A stretch of 38,825 nt of DNA from Saccoglossus kowalevskii (lineage: Eukaryota > Hemichordata > Enteropneusta > Harrimaniidae), in contig NW_003146294.1 of the NCBI RefSeq assembly GCF_000003605.2, positions 97,543 to 136,367 on the forward strand, read 5' to 3'. How positions within the stretch are numbered: position 1 is the first letter of the stretch; every line of letters begins with the position of its first letter. Below the pieces are notes generated by a model. That model did no database searches. It was not told the origin of the DNA and saw only the letters and a program-made list of their open reading frames with translations. A program made the translations under genes and the position numbers. This document shows, piece by piece, positions 1 to 11,050 of this stretch.

Positions 1-1186
1 GTATACAAGACATAGTCGGCGATGGCCCATCAATCCATGTACCGATCTTATGGGCATACAATTTACATATGTATACAAGACAATAGACATAGTCGGTAAT
101 GGCCCATCGATCCATGTACCAATCTTATGGGCATACAATTTACATATGTATACAAGACATAGTCGGTGACGGCCAATCAATCCTTGTACCAATCTTATTG
201 GTATACAATTTACATATGTACACAAGACATAGTCGGTGATGGCCCATTGATCCATGTACCAATCTTTTGGGCATACAATTTACATATGTATACAAGACAT
301 AGTCGGTGATGGCCCATTGATCCATGTACCAATCTTATTGGCATACAATTTACATATGTATACAAGACATAGTCGGTGATGGCCCATCGATCCATGTACC
401 AATCTTTTGGGCATACAATTTACATATGTATACAAGACATAGTCGGTGATGGCCCATTGATCCATGTACCAATCTTATTGGCATACAATTTACATATGTA
501 TACAAGACATAGTCGGTGATGGCCCATTGATCCATGTACCAATCTTTTGGGCATACAATTTACATATGTATACAAGACATAGTCGGTGATGGCCCATTGA
601 TCCATGTACCAATCTTATTGGCATACAATTTACATATGTACACAAGACATAGTCGGTGATGGCCCATAGATCCACGTAGCAATCTTATGGGCATACAATT
701 TACATATGTATACAAAACATAGTCGGTGATGGCCCATAGATCCATGTACCAATCTTATGGGCATACAATTTACATATGTATACAAAACATAGTCGGTGAT
801 GGCCCATAGATCCACGTAGCAATCTTATTGGCATACAATTTACATATGTATACAAAACATAGTCGGTGATGGCCCATAGATCCATGAACCAATCTTATGG
901 GCATATAATTTACATATGTATACAAGACATAGTCGGTGATGGCCCAACAATCCATGTACCAATATTATGGGTATACAATTTACATATGTATACAAGACAT
1001 AGTCGGTGATGGCCCAACAATCCATGTACCAATATTATGGGTATACAATTTACATATGTATACATGACATAGTCGGTGATGGCCCAACAATCCATGTACC
1101 AATATTATGGGCATATAATTTACATATGTATACAAGACATAGTCGGTGATGGCCCATAGATCCACGTAGCAATCTTATGGGCACGG
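1..1186. repeat. 70-bp tandem satellite, about 17 copies, cut by the window edge
   Basis: The segment is built of 70-bp units containing the landmarks ACATATGTATACAAGACATA and GTCGGTGATGGCCCA. Units differ by a few substitutions. The last recognisable unit ends near 1186, where unrelated sequence begins. The array probably continues to the left of the window. Short minus-strand reading frames recur every 70 bp, but the period is not a multiple of three and they all stop at 61 codons, so I read them as by-products of the repeat and not as genes. Confidence 0.97.
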
Positions 1187-2704
1187 ACACTACATGCTAT
1201 TTAAGGTATTCCACATTAAATTTCTTGTAAAAACTACATTTGCCTGAAAATACGCAATATGAGACAATAGTTACTAATCGTTGTACTGAGTAACTATTAA
1301 TAATACTGCCTACTATATTTAATATATGAGCAGCTTATTCCTGTTTCATCTGAAAAAACATACTGCGTACTGTCTCCCATGTGAACTCAAAGTATGTCCT
1401 ACATTATTTAAACGACTTAAATCGGTAATAGTTGTAAAATATTTTTTTAAATAAAACTACATAAAAAGACCAAATATCACCAAAATATTGTTTTAAACAC
1501 AACTGCATGGTCAAAGTAACCCTGCGCAAGGTCAATGTCACATAAACTAAGGCTCGAGCAGTAGCCTTCGGTTATGGCCACACTATTATGTGAATCACAC
1601 ATAAAACCATCAGTGAAAGATCGACAGTTAGAGGCTTAGCCTATCAAAATTGCTGCGTATTCGAAGTTTCCCCCAGGATCCCCGTACGGTAATTTTGTAC
1701 GGTAATCCCCAAGGTTCGCTTGACATCACTGGATTTCAATAGATGGTGCCCTCTGGAGACATTGACGCAGCGTCGGTATAAGCAGCAATTTCATTTTTCG
1801 CATTTCGGCGATGACCGTTTCGAATTTGCACCAATGATACATGAATTGTTTTATTAAAAATAATAATAAAGAAGATCGATAGTTACAGTTATTGCCACTA
1901 ATACTAATTTTTGCTCGCTGTGATGTAACTATAACATCCGTCTACGTCAGTCCTGACACAAATATGAACAAAAATACAGGTAGATTCAATGTTTGAACAA
2001 ACGCTTGGTTTTCATTATTGTTCCTCTGCACTAAACTTGAAAACGATAAATATTAAATGACAGGTCTGTAATGAGAACTGGTTTTGAAAGTCACATGTAC
2101 TACGGCGTTCAATATACCACTGAACCCAATACAGAGCAATTTCCCGTTTGAATAGCTCAACTTATCAGTGAAAAGTTTTTTTTTGAATTCAATTACGTCT
2201 CTACCTTTAACGTACTACTAGCATTAACCACGGTGCCATTAGTTATATCTGAGTGGTTGCATTATTCGTCTTCGTATTTATGATGATGTAAAAGTACAGT
2301 GGTTTAACACAATGGATCGAGGACATCGAACGATTGTCAAAGAATCTTATTGTCTACATGTGTTTACAGCAAACCCTCTACTGTTGTTTATAATGACGTA
2401 TATTAAAAGCGCATCTCACAATTCATGTTCTTACAGATGTGCAACAAAGGCTGTCGTTTCTATTGCTGCTCCTCCCTATTGTCGGTCTCGTTCTCTTCGG
2501 TACAGTTGCTATGTCCGCGGAACATTACAATGTGTTCACAAAAATTGATTGTTCATATTACGGTATCTGAATGAAAGGAGCGTCCCCGCTTGTAGAAACA
2601 GCCGAACTTTGTCGCTATTCGTGGTCGAAGTAAATTTGTATGTTTCAATCGACCCACTAGTTTGGTCTTCAGTGGCATTATAAAGCTGTTTCCCAATGTA
2701 CGAC
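1187..2704. other. Non-coding stretch upstream of gene A
   Basis: AT-rich sequence between the 70-bp array and the first exon of gene A. It holds only short reading frames (for example 2312-2548 on +) without recognisable motifs or flanking splice signals. It should contain the promoter and 5' untranslated region of gene A, but I could not place a TATA box or start site with confidence. Confidence 0.5.
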
Positions 2705-5700
2705 ATGGCTATAATAGTACGATGCTGTTGCTGTAATGTGCGAACGGGGTCCATATGGGCTGCTTCTTATTCCTTGGTAAGTTTTCGTCTAGTGGAATGT
2801 TATGCTAAACAAAATTAGCGACGATCATGACATTAACTAATATTTATTATCGACAATAACTTCATTGTTGACAAACTTTATTTTTCAATGTAGAAACTTG
2901 TGTCTAACTGTCATGTTTATCTACCATATGAAATATACATTCAATGTATGTTTTTAAAATATACAGACTGTCATCTGTAACATACAGCGGTGGTGGGCTC
3001 CGTGTAGTAGTCAACAGTTCACGTCGCACACAATGTGAATCAAAACGCACCCACTATACAACATTTACGTTTCAAATCTAAATATCAAGAGGTCAATAAA
3101 TACAAATATGTTGTTTCTGTGTATCGTGATACAGTACGTGTTGTATTCATCGCAACACCTTATTTAAACTACTGGAATTTCTACACTATGAGTTCAACAA
3201 CAAAAAATGCCTCGCCCAGTGTTCTATTGTCACATGTACATATTTCGAAAATATGATCGCTGATCTCAAACATCAGCTGTCCCATAGATAGTTCAGGTCA
3301 TGGTGCCATAACGGTCAGATTAAAACAGAATAAATGTTTATTTAAATTGGGGTTCATTCAATCTATTGTCAGTAATCGGGTTTTCACTAGCATGACCTCT
3401 GGGACGTTTGTCTAGCGGCATTGAATCTGAGATAGCGGATCGTAAATTCAGGTATGAAGAGAATAATGAAAGGCGACACTACAATGGCTGATACACGTCG
3501 CACGCTCACCGCTCACCTTCCACTTCGGTACATGCTTTGTATCTCCCATGCCAATCGACTTAAAATAAAGAAATTTAAAAATAAACTGAATCTAATGAGT
3601 TATAACATTTCACATGCCGGTACGGCAAAACTAAACTTACGATATCATGCTTCGTTAAGATGGATATTACTTACGCCATTCTATTATAGTTAGTAATTTC
3701 ACTAACACGTTTTCATTGTATACATCTTAGATTACATCTCTTTTGAATGTCGGATTGTATGCGTATTTTACTGTCATCTACCAGAATATGGAATCAGGTA
3801 GGAAAATGTCAAACTTTTTATTATTTGTTTAATGTTTTGGGGGGAATTGTATTAGTTCGTATTTAAAAATAATGCTCGTTAAAGGTTCCCTTACCTAGTA
3901 CAATTGCGCATACACAGTTCACAATACGGTGGGTCATTCGTTTAAGGAACTGGTAGTATTTATGTTAGGACTCATAAAGCAACTTTTTAATTAAGTGAGA
4001 CCCAATTGTCTAATGTTGCTGTGAGACCGCTTCGTTGAATACCGTGCTTTCAATGCAGACACAGAAAGTTAAAATTGTTAACAACAAAGGCACGTGTTGA
4101 CTAAAGGAAATACATATGATTTTTGAAAAATGCTAATCTTTCCGGTAGTATTTTGATTTAGCCAGGTTATCGTGAGTGGGCCCGATGAGCCGTTCACATC
4201 ACAACTCCTTATGTTTGAAAAGGCTGAGTATAAACAGTCGTTCGTCATTTAAATAAAATGGAATGAAAATTTCAGCGTTTTGAATAAAAGCAGCGTTTTC
4301 AATCATGATGACGAAAGAATTACATCACTTCAAAACAGTGACGTTTCTTATTGCCTTCTTTTCACTCAACTATACTAAATCAGCGCTTTACCGATAAAGG
4401 GCACAATATATTGGAAATTGGCGTAGAATCCAATAAATGCAGATATACATTTATTTATTTATTTATTCATGAATTTGTTGACTGACGATTTGTTGTCACT
4501 GTTTTAGTAAGGAACAGGTTGGATGTTGTTGCTGTGTATTATACCGCAAGTGAAGGATAATTGTACATGAAATATTTTACATGACTATATTAAAATATCG
4601 CGACTTCATTTATGGCTGCTTGTTGCAGCGATGTAGTGATTAAGAATAAAACAAGTATCTTCTACAGGTACATTTGTTCACGTCGTGTGTGTGTTCTTGT
4701 ATTAATTTGTATTACGTAAATAATAAATAACATTTAATAAAATAAAAACAAAAGTAAAAACAAAACAAAACACAAGGTCATTTGAGGATATTTATCCATA
4801 AACAGATTTGTCATAAACTTAACTTTGAAAATGAGCAATTCTACCAGACCTGCAAAAGTCAAGAAGACCCCAAGTGGTCTCAGAAATAAAATAAGTGATT
4901 TCTAGTTTATATTTCTAACTGACAAAAGGAACATAAGGGGTCATCAACCTTGAATGATTTTATCTTATATAAATTTTCGTTGTATATAGAGTACTGTTAT
5001 ATAGTACAATAGTTTAAATAGTAATACCCTAATAATACCCTCCAGTGTCAATTGAGCACTCACTTAAATGGAATAGAATAATAATTAGATAAATCAGACA
5101 CCAAGAAATTAAAAACTCTTTATTGCGTGGCTAGCAATCTTGGTGGTGGTGGTAGTGGGGGGGGGGGGTACTTCAGATAAACCAGAAATGCATCTGAGAT
5201 ACATGTTGATTTAACAATTGGTGATAGATAGTAAATTTCGCATTTTCCAAGATGTAAGATCTTTTCTTGCTCAGTTACCGTCTAGCTATCGGAGTAGTAT
5301 CACTGTACTCCACTCTCATTGTGTTCACAGGTTATCTTCACATACCTTATATTGTGTTTCCGATAACCACGGGATGTAGTGGACTAGTCTTCATGTTGTC
5401 CATAGTTCTCATAATTGGTTTAATAATGGTAAGTCTTTTGGATTCACATGCAGCACAGATAGATGTATTTGCGTTCATTACATTACGCATCATATGGTTA
5501 TGTGCGATTCAAACCATACCATGTTCGGGCTTACAGTCATAGAAATGTATAATAAAAAATGCTGACAATATAAATTATTTATGATGAATTTCATACATGT
5601 CCATTCATATAATATTTTATACGTAAATATACATTCCCTGTACGAGGAACATTTCAACAAAGATTCTTTGTTGGGTGTCGTCTTGTTCAGCTCGACACTG

Positions 5701-7167
5701 GCAAACCATAGGCATAAGCATAAACTCAAGTCAAATATAACTCGTCACTTTTCCCAGAATAAACCTGGGTAATTTATTTCTATATTTAATTTTAATAACA
5801 AAGAATTTATAGAAATATTAGATCGCTCGCACTTCGAGCCAATAATATAATTAATGTGTATTATTGTATTCCTATAGGACCATAAGAAGTTATTGTTGCC
5901 GTGGATTATTTTCTATATTTTTTACATTCTCGCCGAAGGTGCTACATCATTTGTCTTGGTATTTTTCTTTGTAAGTATCGAATTCACTTCTATACAAATC
6001 GACACCACTGTACTATGACCCAGTCTATTTTGGCGACATAATACTGTTAAGTGAACCGGCATTGTTTTGCGACCCAGCATGGCTTCATGTCTCAGAATAA
6101 TCCAACTTTCATGAGAAAATTGTTCATAGATTTAGATTTTTGAAAACAACGTTTTTAGTTTATGACAAATAATTTAATGACATCAATAATTATTTGCGTA
6201 ATAATTGTCTTATTGTTTGTATTTAATTACTATAGGGTGCACACGCGATGAACCTGTTTGCCTTAGCGTGGTTTGTATCAAGAACAATACTTGGGGTAAG
6301 TGAATGATGATACCTGCATTTACCCTGCCCACAGTATGAGGGCGTTCTTTTACATCCGCGTATTGCTAAAATTATGTACACATTGTAACCTGCGATATTG
6401 TAAAGACGATGGTGTAATATAAAGAACGCTGATAATTTCGTGTAATCTTCTTGTTATATGCAATCTACATATTGACCTCTCCTAATAGGTGAATAAATAA
6501 TGGAAACATGTCCCTAATAAAGCGACAACCAATGACATATAGCGCAATTATAGGAGCACAAATATCAGCGCACCCCATCATAATGTACGGTCCATTCAGC
6601 ACAATGATGTTTTCACTTTACGTTTTACGCAGGTATATTGTATTATATGTGTGGTGTCACAATACCAAGAACTAAACGAAGGTCGTGGTAGAAGTTACGA
6701 TTACGAAAGGGTGAGATGGCTACTGTAATACTCTATGATGACCATAGTGTTTTTTCTACCACCATTTTCACCACTTTGGCGAAATATACAGGACAGAGTA
6801 CCGACACAGAGGTCAAATCATGTTGACAAATTTTGATTTCATGGTGAGGTTACATTTTATGAGTTATATCAAAATCAAGTTTATTTTTTTCGTATTTTAC
6901 TAGGATGCATATATGGACGATGATGCCGACGCGCCACCAGAAACAATCGAGTCGCCGCGGGTAATGAAGTTCACGATCCATGGGGATCAGACTCAAAGAC
7001 AGTACAGTACAGCATCTACCAAGTCAGCAGGTGATATCGAGTTAGAAGAGACTAGATCGTATTCAACGCCGAGAAGACATCCACGTTCACCGAAGATTGT
7101 ACCCCGAGAAGTGCAAACACCAAACAATGGTTACCAAAACAGATACTTCGAAGACGATGTCTTTTAA
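2705..7167 (+). CDS. Gene A: LAPTM/Mtp-like four-helix membrane protein, 7 exons, 243 aa
   Basis: Exons: 2705-2776, 3731-3797, 5331-5428, 5878-5970, 6236-6295, 6633-6710, 6904-7167. All introns are GT-AG, with phases 0,1,0,0,0,0; the exons sum to 732 nt, an open frame ending in TAA. Exon 1 encodes an N-terminal cysteine cluster, RCCCCNVRTGS (residues 6-16), close to the start I recall for LAPTM4 proteins. Helices: TM1 about 17-40, TM2 about 60-79, TM3 about 84-110, TM4 about 114-139. E99 lies in TM3 and R126 in TM4; YQEL (141-144) follows TM4. The 100-residue cytoplasmic tail is acidic, then Ser/Thr/Arg/Pro-rich (DDDADAPPETIESP near 161). Relatives act in endosome/lysosome or plasma membranes; role here is inferred only. 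The start was chosen because the frame upstream of the cysteine cluster opens with ATG at 2705 and the exon lines up with those of genes B-D. DUF4728-like tetraspans are the main alternative. Confidence 0.85.
2777..3730 (+). other. Gene A intron 1, with short ORFs and a possible SINE fragment
   Basis: Phase-0 intron with donor GTAAGT and acceptor CATCTTAG. It contains ORFs at 3035-3256 and 3454-3693 that show no recognisable domain. Apart from the tRNA-like stretch at 3401-3453 I see nothing in it. Confidence 0.7.
3401..3453 (+). repeat. Possible tRNA-derived SINE fragment
   Basis: TTTGTCTAGCGGCATTGAAT resembles a pol III A box, and GGATCGTAAATTCAGG, about 20 nt further on, looks like a decayed B box. 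No complete cloverleaf can be folded by eye, so this is at best a degenerate SINE piece in intron 1 of gene A. Confidence 0.3.
3798..5330 (+). other. Gene A intron 2
   Basis: Phase-1 intron, donor GTAGGA, acceptor TTCACAG. AT-rich, with an ATTT run near 4450 and a G-run at about 5157-5168. A second AG at 5274 lies in a longer open frame that extends upstream of exon 3, but only the AG at 5329-5330 restores the same phase and the same 98-nt exon length as genes B and C. Confidence 0.7.
5429..5877 (+). other. Gene A intron 3
   Basis: Phase-0 intron, donor GTAAGT, acceptor CCTATAG. Overlapping short ORFs on both strands (5490-5772) have no recognisable motif and are crossed by the splice model, so I treat them as chance frames. 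Confidence 0.7.
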
Positions 7168-7407
7168 TTACAGGGAGATGTTCTATTCTATTCAAGTATG
7201 TTCTCGTCATGTTAACGTTAACGTTCGTCAAGTTTCATTTATTGGTTTATCAATGATTGCGATAAATCTTCCAGTTTTACTCCATTAAGTTGTTTTTATT
7301 CCGACACATAAATTATTATTATAGCACCAAAGAACACATTGGACAAAATGAATTGTAATACAAAGACACTATTATTTACACTGAGTTAGCTGTCAATAGA
7401 TGGATTT

Positions 7408-8010
7408 TGTTGTTGACACAGGATGCTTTGTTGTCACAGGATGCTTTGTTGTCACAGGATGGTTTGTTGTCATTGGTAGGGTTTGTTTTCATTAACCATT
7501 GCTTGGGTTTGGTTGCCAATGAGTGGTTTGTCGTCATTGGACGGCTTGTGTTGTGATTGGGTAATTTGCTGCTATTAAGTGGTTTTTATTGTCACTTTTC
7601 GCATTTGAACGGTTTGTTGTCATTAAATGAGTTTTGATATCACCGAGTGAGTTGTTGTCATCAGTAGAGTTTGTTGTCATTAGATGGGTTATGTTAATTG
7701 GATGTTTTTTTGTTATCACTGGATGATTTTTTGTCATTAGATGGGGTTTGTTGTCATTAGATAGTTTGTCGTCATTAAGGGGGGTCGTTTTCATTGGATG
7801 GTTTGTTGTCATTAGATGAGTTTTGTTTTTTCTAAATGGCTCGTTGTCATTTGATGGGTTTTGTTCTTATTTTATGATTTGCTGTCATTAGAAAGATTCG
7901 TTGTCATTAGATGGGTTTTTGTTGTCATTATATGGGTCTTGTTGTCATTAGATACATTTTGTTGTCACTAGATGCTTTGTTGTCATTGAGTGCTTTGTTG
8001 ACAGTAAATG
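7408..8010. repeat. Degenerate minisatellite, units of about 17-20 bp
   Basis: About 30 imperfect copies of a unit like TTTGTTGTCATTAGATGGG. The first copies read TTTGTTGTCACAGGATG and are almost identical; later ones vary in length and sequence. The minus-strand frame at 7534-7812, rich in Thr, Asn and His, is simply this repeat read in one frame. The array begins about 240 nt after the gene A stop codon. Confidence 0.9.
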
Positions 8011-9248
8011 GGAATTAGCGTGATGGATTATGGGTAGTCAAGTGAGTCATGGAATTTCATGACCTCAAGGTACTTAAGTACTCATATATATTTTTCATTA
8101 TTTGCATTTTCTGTGTAAAGGCGTGTTTCATTATACGAGTGGTCTTGTCAATAATATTATTTATATATTTTTTTCAGTGACGTACTCAATATCATACCTG
8201 TCATGTTATTATAGTTTTATTAGTTGATTGTGTGTCCTAAGAACAAAATTTAACATAAATATCCCCTCTCCATAAAACCTATCATTCAGTATAATTAAAG
8301 AATTACTTTAATACCAAAAACCATTATTGTTACGAAGTTTATAACAAATATTGTTAAATTATTGAATAATAGCAAAATAGCTTCACAATAGAATTTTGAA
8401 ATGTACTTTAGGTAGATTAGCTTTAATATTTTAGAATGTGTGTAACTATTCTAATAAAATCTTCATGTAATTATTAAATATCGACGTGCTGACGACACGT
8501 GTTGAATATAGCTAGAAGATTGGGAGTAAATCCAAACAAAAATGGTCGCCCATTGAATCGTGGGTTCGTTATTATAGAGTCAATTTAGTGAACGCTGGTT
8601 GATAAGAACATGATGTAATGTTGCACTCTGAAATTATTACTAAAGTTTCATTGTGATTCTGCAATTACTATGTAAAGTGCATGGAAGTATGAATTTGCTT
8701 GAATTGTGGGAAATACGAACTAAACGTTTAATTAATGTTTAGTTCAGATTCTCTTTATAATGTTCTGAATTTGAAATCATAAACATTTCCCATTATTCGC
8801 GCATATTCAAACTAAGAAAAAAATGCATATTCAAAAATTAAGTAATTCAGAGAATCAAAGGATTCACGTATACATATTACCAAATGGTTCACATGACATT
8901 CCAAAAAATGCGTTAATGATATCAGATTGCATCACGTGATGGAAGGACTAACGAAAGCTTTAGTCGAAGTTTGCAAACTAAAATATTTTTTAAACCCGAT
9001 TTGTGATTTTAATTTTTCATAATAGTTAATGGTTTTATTTACAATGTATATTTGTATTTATGCATAGACAATTTAGGATTGACATCAATCTTTCCCAACA
9101 ATACACACATTTAGTGTAATAATTTATCTTATTTTGTCGATAAAAAGGAAGATTACTTACGAGAAATGTAACTTTAAGAATATTCCATTTCTGTTTTGTT
9201 TTGTTTTTCGAAAACGAAGTACAACTTTATATGTATTAAAGGTGGGTT
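8011..9248. other. Spacer between genes A and B, first part
   Basis: AT-rich sequence with no ORF of note and no recognisable repeat. Possible gene A polyadenylation signals lie here (ATTAAA near 8294, AATAAA near 8452), but either would place the 7408-8010 minisatellite inside the 3' untranslated region, so the true 3' end of gene A is unresolved. Confidence 0.4.
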
Positions 9249-9464
9249 GTATGAACACATGTAATAGTGATGTAATATAGACTATGGTCACCGCAATGTT
9301 GAGTATGAACACATGTAATAGTGATGTAATATGGACTATGGTCACCGCAATGCTAAGTGTGAACACATGTAATAGTGATGTAATATGGACTATGGTCACC
9401 GCAATGTTGAGTATGAACACATGTAATAGTGATGTAATATGGACTATGGTCTCCGCAATGCTGA
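9249..9464. repeat. 54-bp tandem repeat, 4 copies
   Basis: Four nearly identical units starting at 9249, 9303, 9357 and 9411, each beginning G(T/A)(A/G)TGTGAACACATGTAAT-like sequence and ending in ACCGCAATG plus four bases. The period is a multiple of three, so both strands stay open through the array (9284-9505 on +, 9157-9420 on -). The + frame repeats an 18-residue block ending in NSDVIWT. No splice sites tie this to a gene. Confidence 0.95.
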
Positions 9465-10264
9465 CTCGTCTATATATGCTATGTGTTTATAAGACACGCT
9501 GGTGATATTCGCCTTTGGCAAATCACTTGTACATAATTTATCCTCTCCCGTGATTGTTATATTCAGCCAGAAAAAAAATAGTTTATTATTGAATCGTAGA
9601 AAGTCGATCAATTAATCGTGAACAATTGAAATGAAAATGTTGGTATTCAGTAAAGCTCTTTAATTCATGGCATCCTACGTGGAATGGTAATTACGTCGTC
9701 TACAATATCAATAACTTCCATACTAAGCTTCCCCAGGTAATTACAAAATATAATGGCCATCTAGGTACAAATTGCTATAACGGGGTTGTCGTGTAATCAT
9801 AAAGTGTATTTTACTGTAGAACGTTTCAGTTCACGGTTCGCTGTAAGGTGAAATCACGGATGGTACGTACTCAAATCATCTGGCTCATGTAGTATAATTG
9901 GAAGTGAAAACACCCAAAATGGGCAATAGATTTTATTAGAATGTAGTCCAATGTTGTAGCAATGTTCCATGTGGATTTCATTCGGTGTACGCAACGCGTG
10001 TAAAAAGTATGTTTTACACGGAATTCGAACTAAGAATACATTGCTGAGAATGTATGTCTGAGCAAACCTAAGACCTGGGAATCAGGATTCCGGGTGGGAT
10101 TTGTCCACCGATTTCAGAGGTGGGTTCAGATGACAGTTCTTTTACGATAAAACTCACGCTTGACGGTATCAGAAGATTTCAGTTATAGACTAAATAGTAA
10201 TAAATAGTAAGTTATCAGAAATAGTAATCGCATTTAAAATGCATGAGTTAGTCACGTCATTGTG
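9465..10264. other. Spacer between genes A and B, second part
   Basis: No coding signal found. Ordinary AT-rich sequence. Confidence 0.4.
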
Positions 10265-10412
10265 CAACGGTAATAAAATAATGAGATGCATAGATCAATT
10301 GAGTCATTCATTTGGAATAATAATTACGTAATGCATACATTGATTACGTCATTGATTTGGAACATAATTTACGAAATGCATAAATTGATTACGTCATTGA
10401 TTTGGGATAATA
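10265..10412. repeat. Short minisatellite, 41-45 bp, about 3 copies
   Basis: Units starting near 10298, 10339 and 10384 share ATTGATTACGTCATTGATTT followed by GGAA(C/T)ATAAT and an ATGCATA block. A more degenerate partial copy precedes them. The first unit carries several substitutions; the last is cut short. Confidence 0.8.
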
Positions 10413-11050
10413 TTATGTCATTTTTTTATGAAAATAATGATGAAGGGTATAAACTGGCAGAGTAATGGATTCTTGGTAACTTCATTATCTATTTATACTA
10501 ATTATTCATAATATTACTAGTAAATTCTAATTGTCTCAAAATGGTGGCAACAGCTAAGACTGTTTGCAAGGCTACGTGAAAAGAAATAGCGCTTCCGGTT
10601 GTCAGGCGATATAGCTCCCATGTCGTTGTTACGCTCATGTAAATTCAAAACCTACTACACATAACAATAAGAATTCTACCAAACAATACAACACGGAGCT
10701 ATTGTTGTCATCAAACGTCCAATCATTGGAATAGCTAGTTGCCCTTACAACAACTAGCTAGTCACCCACTGGCAATTCAGGGGCATCCCTGGGAATGAAT
10801 AATAACGACAGTAGTCTGTCTATGTGTATAGTATGTGGTATCGGCATAAGCAATTTTGCAGCTGAAAATCGCAGAAAGATACCTTAACTAACGTGGCTAA
10901 CTGTCGTGGTTAAATTCACTCATAGCGGGGGAGAGAACAGTTTATAACAGTTTAGTAAGCTTGTACAAAGTGAAGACGACGCTGCGTAGAATGATTGCTT
11001 GGTAATTGAAAACATGTGAAAACTACAAATGCTGCCATTTTCATTCCACC
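10413..11050. other. Presumed promoter and 5' region of gene B
   Basis: Runs up to the gene B start codon. It includes a perfect 9-bp inverted repeat, AGCTAGTTG (10733-10741) with CAACTAGCT (10751-10759). I see no clear TATA box. The base composition becomes less AT-rich toward the start codon. Confidence 0.4.

Noticed and set aside
140-1165. Thirteen overlapping 61-codon minus-strand frames
   Set aside because: They are the same repeat-derived frame shifted by 70 bp each time; the period breaks the frame and there are no gene signals.
1-1186. CRISPR-like array of direct repeats
   Set aside because: Units are head-to-tail with no unique spacers, and the genomic setting is eukaryotic; the same applies to the other arrays in the window.
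5267-5542. Single 91-codon frame as a gene, with exon 3 of gene A starting at 5275
   Set aside because: The AG at 5274 gives the wrong phase for the upstream exon; the AG at 5330 gives the same phase and the same 98-nt length as in genes B and C.
7534-7812. Minus-strand Thr/Asn/His-rich protein
   Set aside because: It is one reading of the degenerate TTGTTGTCATTAGATGG repeat.
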